Shown one piece after another: positions 40,893-49,046 of a DNA stretch of 64,000 nucleotides. The position numbers were made by a program, and so were the translations under genes. Under the pieces are notes generated by a model. It was not told the origin of the DNA. It saw only the letters and a list, made by a program, of their open reading frames with translations, and did not search any database. The DNA comes from Microvirga pudoricolor (lineage in GTDB: Bacteria > Pseudomonadota > Alphaproteobacteria > Rhizobiales > Beijerinckiaceae): NCBI RefSeq assembly GCF_016892705.1, contig NZ_JAFEMB010000005.1:62001-126000 (forward strand), written 5' to 3'. Each line of letters begins with the position of its first letter. Position 1 is the stretch's first letter.

Positions 40893-41345
40893 ATGGCGAA
40901 GATCGATCAGGCGGCGGCGCGGGTGGCCCGGGGCTCGGACTACCCCGCGCCCTACGACGTTCCCTGCCGGGACCGCGTCCGGCGGGCCCTCGGCGACGTC
41001 GCCGGGCTCACCCAGTTCGGCGTCAATCTGCTGGAATTGTCGCCGGGCGCATGGTCGAGTCAGCGCCACTGGCATTCGGCCGAGGACGAGTTCGTGTGGA
41101 TTCTGGAGGGCGAGGTGGTGCTCGTGACCGAGGGCCGCGAGGAGATCCTGCGGGCGGGGGATTGCGCGGGCTTCAAGGCCGGCGACCCCGACGGCCACCA
41201 CCTCCAGAACCGTTCCGCGCGACCGGCGCTCATCCTGGAGATGGGCTCCCGCCGCACCGAGGAGGACGTCGCGGACTATCCCGACATCGACCTGCGCTAC
41301 TCCACGGCCGAGGGCGACCGGCACAGGGACGGCACGCCGTATTGA
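40893..41345 (+). CDS. Cupin-domain protein
   Basis: A 150-residue single cupin. HWHSAEDEFVWILEGEVVLV supplies the first metal-binding motif (two His and a Glu), and GDCAGFKAGDPDGHHLQNRS the second with its His. Start ATG 40893 is preceded by GGGAGG; the frame runs through from the flavoenzyme gene but with no homology. The metal site suggests a dioxygenase or isomerase-like role, or a sugar-binding one; it is probably expressed with the upstream flavoenzyme. Confidence 0.85.
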   Translation: MAKIDQAAARVARGSDYPAPYDVPCRDRVRRALGDVAGLTQFGVNLLELSPGAWSSQRHWHSAEDEFVWILEGEVVLVTEGREEILRAGDCAGFKAGDPDGHHLQNRSARPALILEMGSRRTEEDVADYPDIDLRYSTAEGDRHRDGTPY

Positions 41346-41426
41346 ACGGCCGGGGACGCCGCGCGCCACGTTGCCCGCCGGGCCCTCCTCATGTTACGCG
41401 GTTACCAGAGCCGGACGCATCCGGCT

Positions 41427-41572
41427 CCGGGACCTAGAAAGCCCGCACTAGGCGGTCGGCATCGACCGCAACGATGCCTCCTTGCCCCTATGGCCGGGAG
41501 GTGTTGGCGTATGTCCAAGGCGCAAGCCGAAAGGCCAATACGGCCGTCCTAGTGCGGCTTTCTAGCTCCCGG
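41427..41572 (+). ncRNA. Candidate structured RNA, possible cis-regulatory element
   Basis: A long outer helix pairs 41427-41452 with 41548-41572 (24 bp with one mismatch and one bulged C). Inside lie five short hairpins in series: CGGTCG/CGACCG (453-458 with 463-468), CCTCC/GGAGG (477-481 with 497-501), TTGG/CCAA (504-507 with 515-518), GGC-GCAA-GCC with a GNRA loop (519-528), and GGCC/GGCC (533-536 with 542-545), all plus 41,000. This is a closed multi-branch fold without a reading frame. It ends 43 bases before a small membrane-protein gene and overlaps the next hairpin by two bases. Confidence 0.55.
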
Positions 41573-41600
41573 CCACCAGCACCCCGCTGGTGGCCATTTC
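41571..41600 (+). terminator. Perfect hairpin between the RNA and the small gene
   Basis: GGCCACCAGC (41571-41580) and GCTGGTGGCC (41586-41595) form a perfect 10-bp stem followed by ATTTCC, a terminator or attenuator shape. Its first two bases are also used by the preceding RNA's outer helix, and GGGAG for the downstream ATG comes nine bases after it. Confidence 0.5.
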
Positions 41601-41615
41601 CCTGGGAGCCCGCAC

Positions 41616-41870
41616 ATGGAAAGCCTCAACCCCGCCCCGTATTCCATCATCGCCGACGCCCTCAACAAATTCCACACGGCATCCGAGCCGATCCAGGCGC
41701 TCGCGCTACTCTGCGCGACCGCGATGGTGCTGGGGACGGTGTGGAGCGTGTGCGGGGTGTTGCGGGCGGTGGCGGGGAGGGGAACGACCGGCGGACGGTT
41801 TGGTCGCGTGCTGCGGGTTTCCTCGCGACCGGAGCACTTGATTCTGCCGGGGCGGGATCAAACCACGTAG
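41616..41870 (+). CDS. Small single-pass membrane protein
   Basis: An 84-residue protein starting MESLNPAPYSIIADALNKFH with GGGAG seven bases upstream. One span at ~28-51 (ALALLCATAMVLGTVWSVCG). I recall the N-terminal NPAPY-x-I-I-x-D pattern from small Rhizobiales proteins of unknown function. The C-terminal ~25 residues are Arg-rich and run 13 bases into the convergent RTX gene. The structured RNA directly upstream suggests conditional expression. Confidence 0.6.
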   Translation: MESLNPAPYSIIADALNKFHTASEPIQALALLCATAMVLGTVWSVCGVLRAVAGRGTTGGRFGRVLRVSSRPEHLILPGRDQTT

Positions 41871-43207
41871 AAATCCTTGTAGGTCAGCTTCAACCCCGCC
41901 TTCAGGGTCGCGATCCTGATAGGAGCGGATGCCCCGTTGCCGTCGGCATCGTATGAGAGTGCACCCGTCGTGTTGTCGTAGACGAGGTGATCGTCGGCGT
42001 CACCGGCTGCGCCGCTCAGGGTGAAGAATGCCTTCTTGAGAAGCGCGGGCTTTAGCTCAGAGCCCTTCTTGCCGAGCGCTGCGAAGATCTTGTTATCGAG
42101 CCAGATCGTGTCGTCCTTCACGTTGAAGTCGGTGATCTTGTCGACGTTGTTGGCGCCGGGCTTGGTGTTGAAGACGAAGACGTCCCGGCCGCTTTTCCCG
42201 GACAGCACGTCCTTGCCGCCGAGGCCGTAGAGGATGTCGCTGCCGCTTCCGCCAACGAGCTTGTTGGCTTTGCCCGTCCCGCGCAGGGCTTCGACCGCAT
42301 CGGTCACCGTGATTGTGAGTGTCTGCTCGAAAGTCAGGCCCCAATTGTCCGTCACCTGGAGAGTGACCGCATGGGATGCGGCCGTCTCGAAATCGATCGT
42401 TGCGCCGTCCGCGACCACGATCTGGCCGTCCTTCAGCGCGAAGCGGCCCCCGGCGGGATCCTTCAGCAGAAAGGTGAAAGCGCCACCGTTCGCGTCCACC
42501 GCGCCGAGCGTGCCCACGACGGTGCCGCCCGCACTATTCTCGAGGATCGACGCACTCGACAGCGTGATGGCGGTCGGAGCGACGGGCACGGTCGCCAGAA
42601 CGTCGAGGGAGCGCGCGGTGCCGTCCGCGAACTGGAACGCCTCGACGCCGACGAGCGTATCCGCGCCGTCCGCATCGACGCGTTGATCGGCCACCGTGAC
42701 GGTGCCGTCCTCCGCAATCGCGACGGCGTAATCCGCGCGCTTGCCGGAGAAGATCGCGGTGTCCGTTCCGGCACCGCCAATGACCGTATCATTCCCTTTG
42801 CCGCCGGTGAGAGTATCGTCGCCACCGAAGCCTTCGAGAATGTCGTTAAATCGATTGCCGATCACCGTATCCGCGCCTGCGAAGATTTTGGCGGCGGCAG
42901 TAGCGGAGTCGCCGGTCATGAACGTGTCGAAGGTCGACTTGAGGTACACAACGTCCGTTACAGTCGCCCAGGGAACACCGTAGAGGCCTGCAAGCGAAAT
43001 GGCCTCACCCACGAAGATGAGACTTGAATTGTAGTCCAGTAGCGTGACGGATTTGAGGGAAATGTTGAGGGGTGGTCCCATACTGACCGAATAATAGTAA
43101 GACTTTGTGGTACCGTTCGTATGGGGCCCTGAGGATGAAAACCCGCCTCCGAAGGCTTCCGACAACTTGTTTTGAAGATTCGTCTCGGCAAACGTCACTG
43201 TCGCCAT
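41858..43207 (-). CDS. RTX-repeat calcium-binding exported protein
   Basis: A 449-residue protein starting MATVTFAETNLQNKLSEAFG, with GGGGGAG six bases upstream of ATG 43207. It has RTX nonapeptides at ~125-150 (LEGFGGDDTLTGGKGNDTVI), a cadherin-like segment (~215-310; ITLSSASILENSAGGTVVG) and a second RTX block (~320-345; GSGSDILYGLGGKDVL) before a C-terminal region typical of type I secretion substrates. No signal peptide. It binds calcium outside the cell; no lipase, protease or adhesion motif is recognisable, and no T1SS genes are adjacent. Confidence 0.85.
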   Translation of the reverse strand: MATVTFAETNLQNKLSEAFGGGFSSSGPHTNGTTKSYYYSVSMGPPLNISLKSVTLLDYNSSLIFVGEAISLAGLYGVPWATVTDVVYLKSTFDTFMTGDSATAAAKIFAGADTVIGNRFNDILEGFGGDDTLTGGKGNDTVIGGAGTDTAIFSGKRADYAVAIAEDGTVTVADQRVDADGADTLVGVEAFQFADGTARSLDVLATVPVAPTAITLSSASILENSAGGTVVGTLGAVDANGGAFTFLLKDPAGGRFALKDGQIVVADGATIDFETAASHAVTLQVTDNWGLTFEQTLTITVTDAVEALRGTGKANKLVGGSGSDILYGLGGKDVLSGKSGRDVFVFNTKPGANNVDKITDFNVKDDTIWLDNKIFAALGKKGSELKPALLKKAFFTLSGAAGDADDHLVYDNTTGALSYDADGNGASAPIRIATLKAGLKLTYKDFYVV

Positions 43208-43471
43208 ACACTGCTCCCCCTGCATCGTTCAGTGGACTAGCTGCTCTATAGGCTTGTTTCGCACATGAACCAGCACTCTGCTGATACTTCACGATAAGTA
43301 ATGTGATGGTGATTATTGTGACATGAATCCCATTTTCCGCAAGAGTGGAGGTTTATACTTTCTACTATCCTGTATTGCCGGACCCCCCAGTTTCGCTCTG
43401 CTTCCAGACGTGAGTTTGCCCCCTCTGCCGCCCCACCTATCCCTCCCGCCAAATCCCGCTATCATCCGCCC

Positions 43472-44281
43472 ATGAACGAGAGGGTGAAGCGGCGGCTGAC
43501 CACGGTGCTTTGCGCGGATGTGCAGGGCTATTCGCGGTTGATGGGGGCGGATGAGCCGGGGACGCTGGCAGCGCTGCGGCGGGCGCGGGCGGCCATGGCG
43601 GCGCTCGTGGAGCGGCATGACGGCCGGATCGTCAACACCTGGGGCGACGCCGTCATCGCGGAATTCGCCAGCGTGGTCGAGGCGGTGCAATGCGCCGTGG
43701 AGATCCAGGCCGAGCTGAAGGGCGAGGAGGGGCATCCGGATTCCGGCGCGCCCGAGAGCCCGGAGCCGGGTCCGTCCGGGGACGGGCGCATGCGCTTCCG
43801 CATCGGGATCAACCTCGGTGACGTGATGGTGGACGGGGGCGACATCTACGGCGACGGGGTCAACATCGCGGCGCGCCTCCAGGAGATGGCGGAGCCCGGC
43901 GGCATCCTGGTCTCGGGCCCAGTCTACGACCAGGTGCACAACAAGCTCTCGGTCGGCTTCGAGAACCTCGGGCCCCGGCCCGTGAAGAATGTGGCACTTC
44001 CCGTGATCAGCTACCGGGTGACGGCCGGAGGAGGCGCCTCTAACCTTTCCGCCGCCGCGATGCCCGTTCCGGCGCGCGCGCCACGGGCCGAGGGCATGGC
44101 CGGGCTGTTCCGGGACATGCCGCCCGCCATCGCGGCGATGCTGGTCTCGGTGCCGCTCCTCATCCTCATCAACCTCTTCACCGGCATCCAGCGGATGTGG
44201 TTCCACTGGCCCGTCACGTCGATCCTCGCCGTGGTGCTGTTCTGGGCGATCACGCGCAGGACGGGGCGGCGGCGCTCCTGA
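43472..44281 (+). CDS. Class III adenylate/guanylate cyclase-like protein with two C-terminal membrane spans
   Basis: A 269-residue protein: a cyclase domain (~8-190) followed by two membrane spans (~210-235 and ~240-262). Metal-binding Asp16 (CADVQGYSRLM) and Asp59 (VNTWGDAVIAEF), and the Asn/Arg pair YGDGVNIAARLQ, are present. The Lys that usually selects adenine just before the second Asp is Asn55, as in a subset of rhizobial cyclases, so substrate choice or activity is uncertain. C-terminal membrane anchoring is unusual, since most carry N-terminal spans or none. Confidence 0.85.
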   Translation: MNERVKRRLTTVLCADVQGYSRLMGADEPGTLAALRRARAAMAALVERHDGRIVNTWGDAVIAEFASVVEAVQCAVEIQAELKGEEGHPDSGAPESPEPGPSGDGRMRFRIGINLGDVMVDGGDIYGDGVNIAARLQEMAEPGGILVSGPVYDQVHNKLSVGFENLGPRPVKNVALPVISYRVTAGGGASNLSAAAMPVPARAPRAEGMAGLFRDMPPAIAAMLVSVPLLILINLFTGIQRMWFHWPVTSILAVVLFWAITRRTGRRRS

Positions 44282-44324
44282 GCGTGCTCCCGGCGCGGCC
44301 GCGACGCCGGAACGATCCGGATCC

Positions 44325-45080
44325 TCAACCCCGCAGGACCGCTTTCGCGAAAAGCTCGACGCCTAAGAGCAGCAGCCCGGCCAGGAACCAGCGGCGGAAG
44401 GTTGTGGGGCTCACGCGGCCCCGCAAGATCCCGCCGAGCCACATGCCGGCGAGGGCGGGCGCGACTGCCAGGGCCGAGAGGGCAAGGCCGTCGAGCGCGA
44501 AGGCGCCGCGCCAGGCGAGCCCCGCCGCGAGCGCGATGGTGGAGACCGTGAAGGAGAGCCCCAGCGCCTGGATCAAATCGTCCTTGGGCAAGCCCAAAGC
44601 CTGGAGATACGGCACGGCCGGAATGACGAAGACGCCCGTGCCGCCCGTGACGAGTCCGGTCGCCAGCCCGATGGCGGGCGAGAGCGGCCCCTCCAGGCGG
44701 GACGGCACCTTCGGCTGCCGCCCCCAGAGCGCGAAGGCCGCATAGGCCACGAGGGCGAGGCCCAGGCCCGCCGTGGTCCAGCGGGTGGAGCCTCCCGCCA
44801 GCAGGGACGATCCCGCGAGGGTGCCGGCCACGATCCCGACCATCATGGGCCAGAAGCGCCGCGCCAGCCCGCCGAGGCCGGGGCCGCGCAGCAGCTGCCA
44901 CAGATTGGTGACGAAGGACGGCACGACGAGGAGCGCCGCCGCCGCCACGGGCGGCATGATCGCGCCGAGCACGCCCATGGCCACCGTGGGCAGCCCCATG
45001 CCGGTCACGCCCTTGACGATCCCCGCGAGGAAAAAGGTGAGGCCGGTGACGAGGAGGAGCCAGGGGGAAAGGTCCGACAT
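44325..45080 (-). CDS. TauE/SafE family membrane permease
   Basis: A 251-residue carrier with eight hydrophobic spans. The duplicated family signature is visible: LAGIVKGVTGMGLPTVAMG near the N-terminus and LATGLVTGGTGVFVIPAVPY in the second half. Family members move sulfite, sulfoacetate or other sulfur anions. ATG 45080 (MSDLSPWLLL) is the first Met of the conserved part; the long upstream frame is a shadow. It diverges from a HAD hydrolase gene. Confidence 0.88.
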   Translation of the reverse strand: MSDLSPWLLLVTGLTFFLAGIVKGVTGMGLPTVAMGVLGAIMPPVAAAALLVVPSFVTNLWQLLRGPGLGGLARRFWPMMVGIVAGTLAGSSLLAGGSTRWTTAGLGLALVAYAAFALWGRQPKVPSRLEGPLSPAIGLATGLVTGGTGVFVIPAVPYLQALGLPKDDLIQALGLSFTVSTIALAAGLAWRGAFALDGLALSALAVAPALAGMWLGGILRGRVSPTTFRRWFLAGLLLLGVELFAKAVLRG

Positions 45081-45254
45081 GGCCCATAGGGTCACGGCGG
45101 ACGGGGCCTCGCAATGCGGATCTCGTTGAGCCTGCCTTCGGGACAGCCGAAGGCCGCGGGATCCTCCAGGGGGCGCCGAACCCAACCCGCCGCATTCCCG
45201 TTGTCCGGCGGTGGCGACGCGACGTCCGCGATCCGCCCGAACCAGGCCCCGCCG

Positions 45255-45962
45255 ATGCCCGAATCTGACGCGCCGTTCTCCCTCGATCCCGCCCCGAAGG
45301 TGATCACCTTCGATTGCTACGGCACCCTCGTGCAGTGGTACGAGGTGCTGGAGCGTGAGATCGGGCGAGTGCTGGCCGCCCACGGCGCGAGCCCTGCGCT
45401 CGCCCCGGCGATCCTCGACAGCTTCTCGGCGCAGGGTCGCCGCCTCACGGCCGAGAGGCCCCACCGCCTCTACAAAACAATTCTGCGGGAGGGCTTCGCG
45501 GCGGCCTTCGCGGAGCATGGCTTGGCTCCCCGCGCGGACGAGATCGAACGGGTCGCGGCCTCGCCGGCCACCATGGGTCCGCATCCCGAGGTTCCGGCGG
45601 CGCTGGAGCGCCTGCGCGAGTGCTACAGGCTCGCGATCTTCACCAATTCCGACGACGATCTGATCGCCCCCACGGTGGCGCGCATCGGCGTTCCCTTCGA
45701 TTTCGTCGTCACGGCGGAACAGGCGGGGGCCTACAAGCCCTCGCCGCAACTCTTCGCGTTCGGCTACCGCCGGATGGGCGTGAGACCCGACGAGACGGTG
45801 CACGTGGCGATGGGCATGTACTGGGACATGAAGGCCCGTCATGAATTGGGCCTGCGCGGCATCTGGGTGAACCGTCGGGGCGAGGACGGCAACCCGGACT
45901 GGCGGCCCTATGCCGAGGTGAAGAATCTGGAGGAGGCCGCGGACCTGCTGCTTCCTCCGTGA
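45255..45962 (+). CDS. HAD hydrolase, haloacid dehalogenase type II
   Basis: A 235-residue enzyme. Motif I is VITFDCYGTLVQW with the nucleophile Asp, motif II is FTNSDDDL, motif III includes the Lys of EQAGAYKPSPQLF, and motif IV is around VHVAMGMYWDMKARHELG, where the usual S-x-x-x-x-D is changed. This matches 2-haloacid dehalogenase-type HAD proteins, though sugar phosphatases are similar. ATG 45255 gives the family length. Confidence 0.85.
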   Translation: MPESDAPFSLDPAPKVITFDCYGTLVQWYEVLEREIGRVLAAHGASPALAPAILDSFSAQGRRLTAERPHRLYKTILREGFAAAFAEHGLAPRADEIERVAASPATMGPHPEVPAALERLRECYRLAIFTNSDDDLIAPTVARIGVPFDFVVTAEQAGAYKPSPQLFAFGYRRMGVRPDETVHVAMGMYWDMKARHELGLRGIWVNRRGEDGNPDWRPYAEVKNLEEAADLLLPP

Positions 45963-46024
45963 GCGCGGGCGTTGCGTCGCCGCTCCCGGCGTCGCCAACC
46001 TTCTAAAGAAACACGCTCGATCTC

Positions 46025-46279
46025 GTGCTCGTCTGCACGATCTTTGCCTTCTTCGTGCAAACCTATGCCGTCCGACGGATGTCGCCGAGCCGCGTCGGTC
46101 TGCTGATGCGAACGGAGCCCGTCTTCGGCGCTCTCTTCGCCATGGCATGGCTCGGCGAAAGCCTTTCTCCCTCCGCTTGGGTTGGTGGCGCATTGATCGT
46201 CGCCGCGTCCCTTTGGGGGGCCTCGACGCCGGCGGAAGCTCGCACCGGCGAGGAGACGCGCGAGCGAGAAGCCACCTAG
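46025..46279 (+). pseudogene. Truncated C-terminal remnant of an EamA transporter
   Basis: An 84-residue frame opening MLVCTIFAFFVQTYAVRRMS and containing RVGLLMRTEPVFGALFAMAW and LSPSAWVGGALIVAASLWGA, the last three spans of an EamA/DMT exporter. The first ~200 residues are missing: no matching sequence is found upstream, where the HAD gene ends 63 bases away. It is probably a deletion remnant. The GTG start has no good binding site. Confidence 0.75.
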
Positions 46280-46432
46280 CCGTCTCGCCCCATCCCGCTG
46301 TCATCCTCCCATGAGCGAGCGGATGACGATGCCGTTCCGGGCCTTCTTGCGGATGACCGGCCGCCGCTCATGACGATCGGCGTTGGACCGTGCGCAGTGC
46401 CTGTCGGTTCGGTGTGAGCGCAGTGCATGCCG

Positions 46433-46518
46433 CCGTTACCCCGGGCTTGGCCCGGAGATTCACGGGCCACGCTGCAAGACGTGGGTGGCCGGATCAAGTC
46501 CGGCCATGACGGTGAGGC
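46433..46518. repeat. Dispersed palindromic repeat, copy A
   Basis: Shares its layout with copy B at 47.48 kb: CCCCGGGCTTGGCCCGG, then a variable middle, then GTGGGTGGCCGG-A-TCAAG-T-CCGGCCATGACGG (46481-46512), where both ends are palindromic. Such units are abundant in Methylobacterium and Bradyrhizobium genomes. It lies in a 340-base gap (46,280-46,619) that holds no gene. Confidence 0.75.
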
Positions 46519-46619
46519 GGTTGCACCTTTCCGATGATCCGAGGGGCCTGACGTCTCCACGTCCACCCGGCCCTTGCGGCCCCCGTCCCCGCAGGGGCGA
46601 AGGGTAGGGGCGGCCCGTG

Positions 46620-47165
46620 TCACGGGCGGTGCGGATGGACCTTCGCCTTGAGCCGCCGGCGTCGCGGCTTCCGTCGCGGCCGGTCCACCCGGTCGAAGGA
46701 GGCGGCGGCGCGGGCGAGCCTGAGCGCCCGGCGGATCTCGGCGGGTTCGGGGGCGGGTGCCTGCTCCAGGCGCTCCACGCAGCGCTCGGTCTGGCGCATC
46801 AGGCGCTCCGCCAGGGCGTGTCGGCGCAAGCGGCGGCGCCCTTCCTCGGTGAAGTGCTCCAAGGGCTCGGCGCCGGGACGCGCCCAGCCTCCGGCTTTGG
46901 CGCGGCGCGACACGGTCGCGGCGGAGGTGCCGGTGCGGGCCGCGATCTCCCGGTAGGAGAGGGTGGTCTTCTCCACATAGGCGCGGATGCGGTCGAGGGT
47001 TTCGGGCCCGTGCGGGTCGCCCTTGCGGCGGGGCCGTGGCTTGCGGGGGCGCATGGGCACCGCAGGGCCATCCGGCGGGCTCCTGTCGGGCCGGGCGGGG
47101 GCGAACGGCGAGAGGCGATAGACCGGTCCAACCATGCGACCATCGGGCCGCAAGCCGCTCCTCAC
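46620..47165 (-). CDS. Hypothetical helix-turn-helix protein
   Basis: A 181-residue, very basic protein. Residues ~60-95 (IRAYVEKTTLSYREIAARTG followed by TSAATVSRRAKAGGWARPG) form a resolvase/sigma-like helix-turn-helix. The rest is Arg-rich with a helical segment near 110-150. Starts at 47165 (GTG) or 47135 (ATG, MVGPVYRLSPFAP) are both possible. Such proteins are found in Methylobacteriaceae near repeats and may be mobile-element-related; no other element gene is present here. Confidence 0.6.
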   Translation of the reverse strand: MRSGLRPDGRMVGPVYRLSPFAPARPDRSPPDGPAVPMRPRKPRPRRKGDPHGPETLDRIRAYVEKTTLSYREIAARTGTSAATVSRRAKAGGWARPGAEPLEHFTEEGRRRLRRHALAERLMRQTERCVERLEQAPAPEPAEIRRALRLARAAASFDRVDRPRRKPRRRRLKAKVHPHRP

Positions 47166-47481
47166 GTCAAGAACAAAAATAGAACATCGTTGCGCTTATC
47201 CGCAGGAATCTCGGGCGGATCGGGGCGCAAAATGTGCAACGCCCGTTACACCGTGTTTCACCCCGCCGTTTTGACGAACCGGAGGATTGAGGGATTCGGA
47301 TCGGGCGAAAATGGCCATCGGGAGGCTGGTATCCGCGCTTCCCGTCAAGGAGGGGTCGAATACCTCTGCTTCCTTCCCTTGAGTGCCCCTGACCCTCGAC
47401 GTGCCGGGCCCTCCTATCAAGGGGAGCGCAGCCGGAGGGCTGGTTGGGGGGCGACCGGGTGAGCGCTCGCATCGCCTCCCA

Positions 47482-47569
47482 CCGTCGTCATCCCCGGGCC
47501 CGACCCGGGGATCCTCGTCTTCGGGCGCGGGGCGTGGGTGGCCGGGTCAAGCCCGGCCATGACGGGAAG
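47482..47569. repeat. Dispersed palindromic repeat, copy B
   Basis: GTCATCCCCGGGCCCGACCC at the left and GTGGGTGGCCGGGTCAAGCC plus CGGCCATGACGG at the right. The same two-ended design as copy A, with the right-hand 33 bases nearly identical. It occupies part of the gene-free stretch 47,166-47,613, which otherwise shows only an antisense-like open frame and GC-rich sequence. Confidence 0.78.
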
Positions 47570-47613
47570 GGGGCGCGAAACCCTTGGAGTGTAAACCCTT
47601 GGGGCCGCAAGGC

Positions 47614-48897
47614 TTACGCGGCGTCGAGGGCCTGATTCAGGTCGTCGATGAGGTCGGCCTTGTCCTCCAGGCCGACGGACAGGCGCACGACTTCGGGGCC
47701 TGCTCCCGCCTTCACCTTCTGCTCGTCCGTGAGCTGGCGGTGGGTGGTGGAGGCCGGGTGGATCACCAGGGAGCGGGTGTCGCCGATATTGGCCAGGTGC
47801 GAGAAGAGCTTGAGGTTCGAGACCAGCTTCACGCCCGCCTCGTAGCCGCCTTTCAGCCCGAAGGTGAAGACCGCCCCCGCGCCCTTGGGGCAATATTGCT
47901 TGGCGAGGTTGTGGTAGCGGTCGCTCGTCAGGCCCGGATAGCTGACCCAGGACACCTTGCCGTGGCCCGCCAGATGCTCCGCCACCGCCAGCGCGTTGTC
48001 GGAATGGCGCTGCATCCGCAGGGGTAGGGTCTCGATGCCGGTGAGCAGCATGAAGGCGTTGAAGGGCGACAGCGCCGGGCCGAGATCGCGCAGGCCCAGC
48101 ACCCGGCACGCGATGGCGAAGCCGAAATTGCCGAAGGTTTCGCCCAGCACCATGCCGCCGTATTCGGGACGGGGCTTGGACAGCATCGGATAGCGGTCGT
48201 CGCCCCCGAAGTTGAACGTGCCGCCGTCCACGATGACGCCGCCGATGGAATTGCCGTGGCCGCCGAGGAACTTGGTGGCCGAGTGCACCACGATGTCGGC
48301 CCCGAACTCGAAGGGGCGGATCAGGTAGGGGGACGCCATCGTGTTGTCGACGATGAGCGGGATGTTGTGCCGCTTGGCGATGGCCGCGATGGCCGCGATG
48401 TCGACGATCACGCCGCCCGGATTGGCGATGGATTCGATGAAGATCGCCTTGGTCTTTGGCGTGATGGCGGCTTCGAAGCTCGCCGGATCGTCCGCATCGG
48501 CCCAGACCACATTCCAGCCGAAGTTCTTATAGGAATGGTTGAATTGGTTGATCGAGCCGCCATACAGCTTGTTGGCCGCCACGAACTCGTCGCCGGGCTG
48601 GAGCAGGGTGTGGAACACCAGGAACTCCGCCGCGTGGCCGGACGCCACCGCGAGCGCCGCCGTGCCGCCCTCCAGCGCCGCGACCCGCTCCTCCAGCACC
48701 GCATTGGTGGGGTTGCCGAGCCGGGAATAGATATTGCCGAAGGCCTGGAGCCCGAAGAGCGAGGCCGCGTGGTCCACGTCGTCGAAGACGAAGGACGTCG
48801 TCTGGTAGATCGGCGTCGCCCGCGCGCCCGTCGCCGCATCCGGAGCCGCGCCCGCATGAATCGCCAGGGTCTCGAAACCCGGTGCCCGCTCACCCAT
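47614..48897 (-). CDS. metY: O-acetylhomoserine (thiol)-lyase
   Basis: A 427-residue PLP enzyme making homocysteine or methionine from O-acetylhomoserine and sulfide or methanethiol. Cys/Met metabolism signature: [20 protein letters not shown] and [16 protein letters not shown], where the Lys binds [23 protein letters not shown] and [20 protein letters not shown] near the N-terminus match OAH sulfhydrylases (about 430 residues) rather than the shorter cystathionine enzymes. ATG 48897. The 149-base upstream region has repeats and palindromes (separate entries). Confidence 0.93.
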   Translation of the reverse strand: MGERAPGFETLAIHAGAAPDAATGARATPIYQTTSFVFDDVDHAASLFGLQAFGNIYSRLGNPTNAVLEERVAALEGGTAALAVASGHAAEFLVFHTLLQPGDEFVAANKLYGGSINQFNHSYKNFGWNVVWADADDPASFEAAITPKTKAIFIESIANPGGVIVDIAAIAAIAKRHNIPLIVDNTMASPYLIRPFEFGADIVVHSATKFLGGHGNSIGGVIVDGGTFNFGGDDRYPMLSKPRPEYGGMVLGETFGNFGFAIACRVLGLRDLGPALSPFNAFMLLTGIETLPLRMQRHSDNALAVAEHLAGHGKVSWVSYPGLTSDRYHNLAKQYCPKGAGAVFTFGLKGGYEAGVKLVSNLKLFSHLANIGDTRSLVIHPASTTHRQLTDEQKVKAGAGPEVVRLSVGLEDKADLIDDLNQALDAA

Positions 48898-48915
48898 ATC
48901 TATCTCTCCGAGGTC

Positions 48916-48960
48916 GTGATCTGAGGTTTTGTGATCTTGGAATGCGTGATCTTGGAATGT
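48916..48960. repeat. Three 15-bp tandem units upstream of metY
   Basis: GTGATCT recurs at exact 15-base spacing at 48916, 48931 and 48946. The second and third units are identical over 14 of 15 bases (GTGATCTTGGAATG), the first is diverged after base 7. The array lies 18-63 bases before the metY start, in its untranslated leader. Confidence 0.75.
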
Positions 48961-49003
48961 TTCACCATGACGCGCACGGCGACGCGCTCACACCCTCCCG
49001 ATG

Positions 49004-49030
49004 GTTCTTTATAAAGAACAAATTGTTCTT
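49004..49030. promoter_or_regulatory. Overlapping palindromes upstream of metY
   Basis: GTTCTTTATAAAGAAC (49004-49019) is a perfect 16-base palindrome, and AAGAACAAATTGTTCTT (49014-49030) is a second perfect one sharing the middle half-site AAGAAC. This triple half-site is AT-rich in a GC-rich genome, 107-133 bases before metY and just downstream of the CoA-binding gene. A repressor operator is likely. Confidence 0.55.
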
Positions 49031-49046
49031 CGGTCAAGGCAGCCGC

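Noticed and set aside
47167..47472. 101-codon minus-strand frame between the helix-turn-helix gene and repeat B
   Set aside because: Arg/Cys/Pro-rich, no binding site and no domain; it likely reflects GC-biased composition.
48898..49046. SAM-II riboswitch upstream of metY
   Set aside because: Common for this gene in alphaproteobacteria, so I looked for the conserved core and pseudoknot; they are absent. Repeats and palindromes are found instead.
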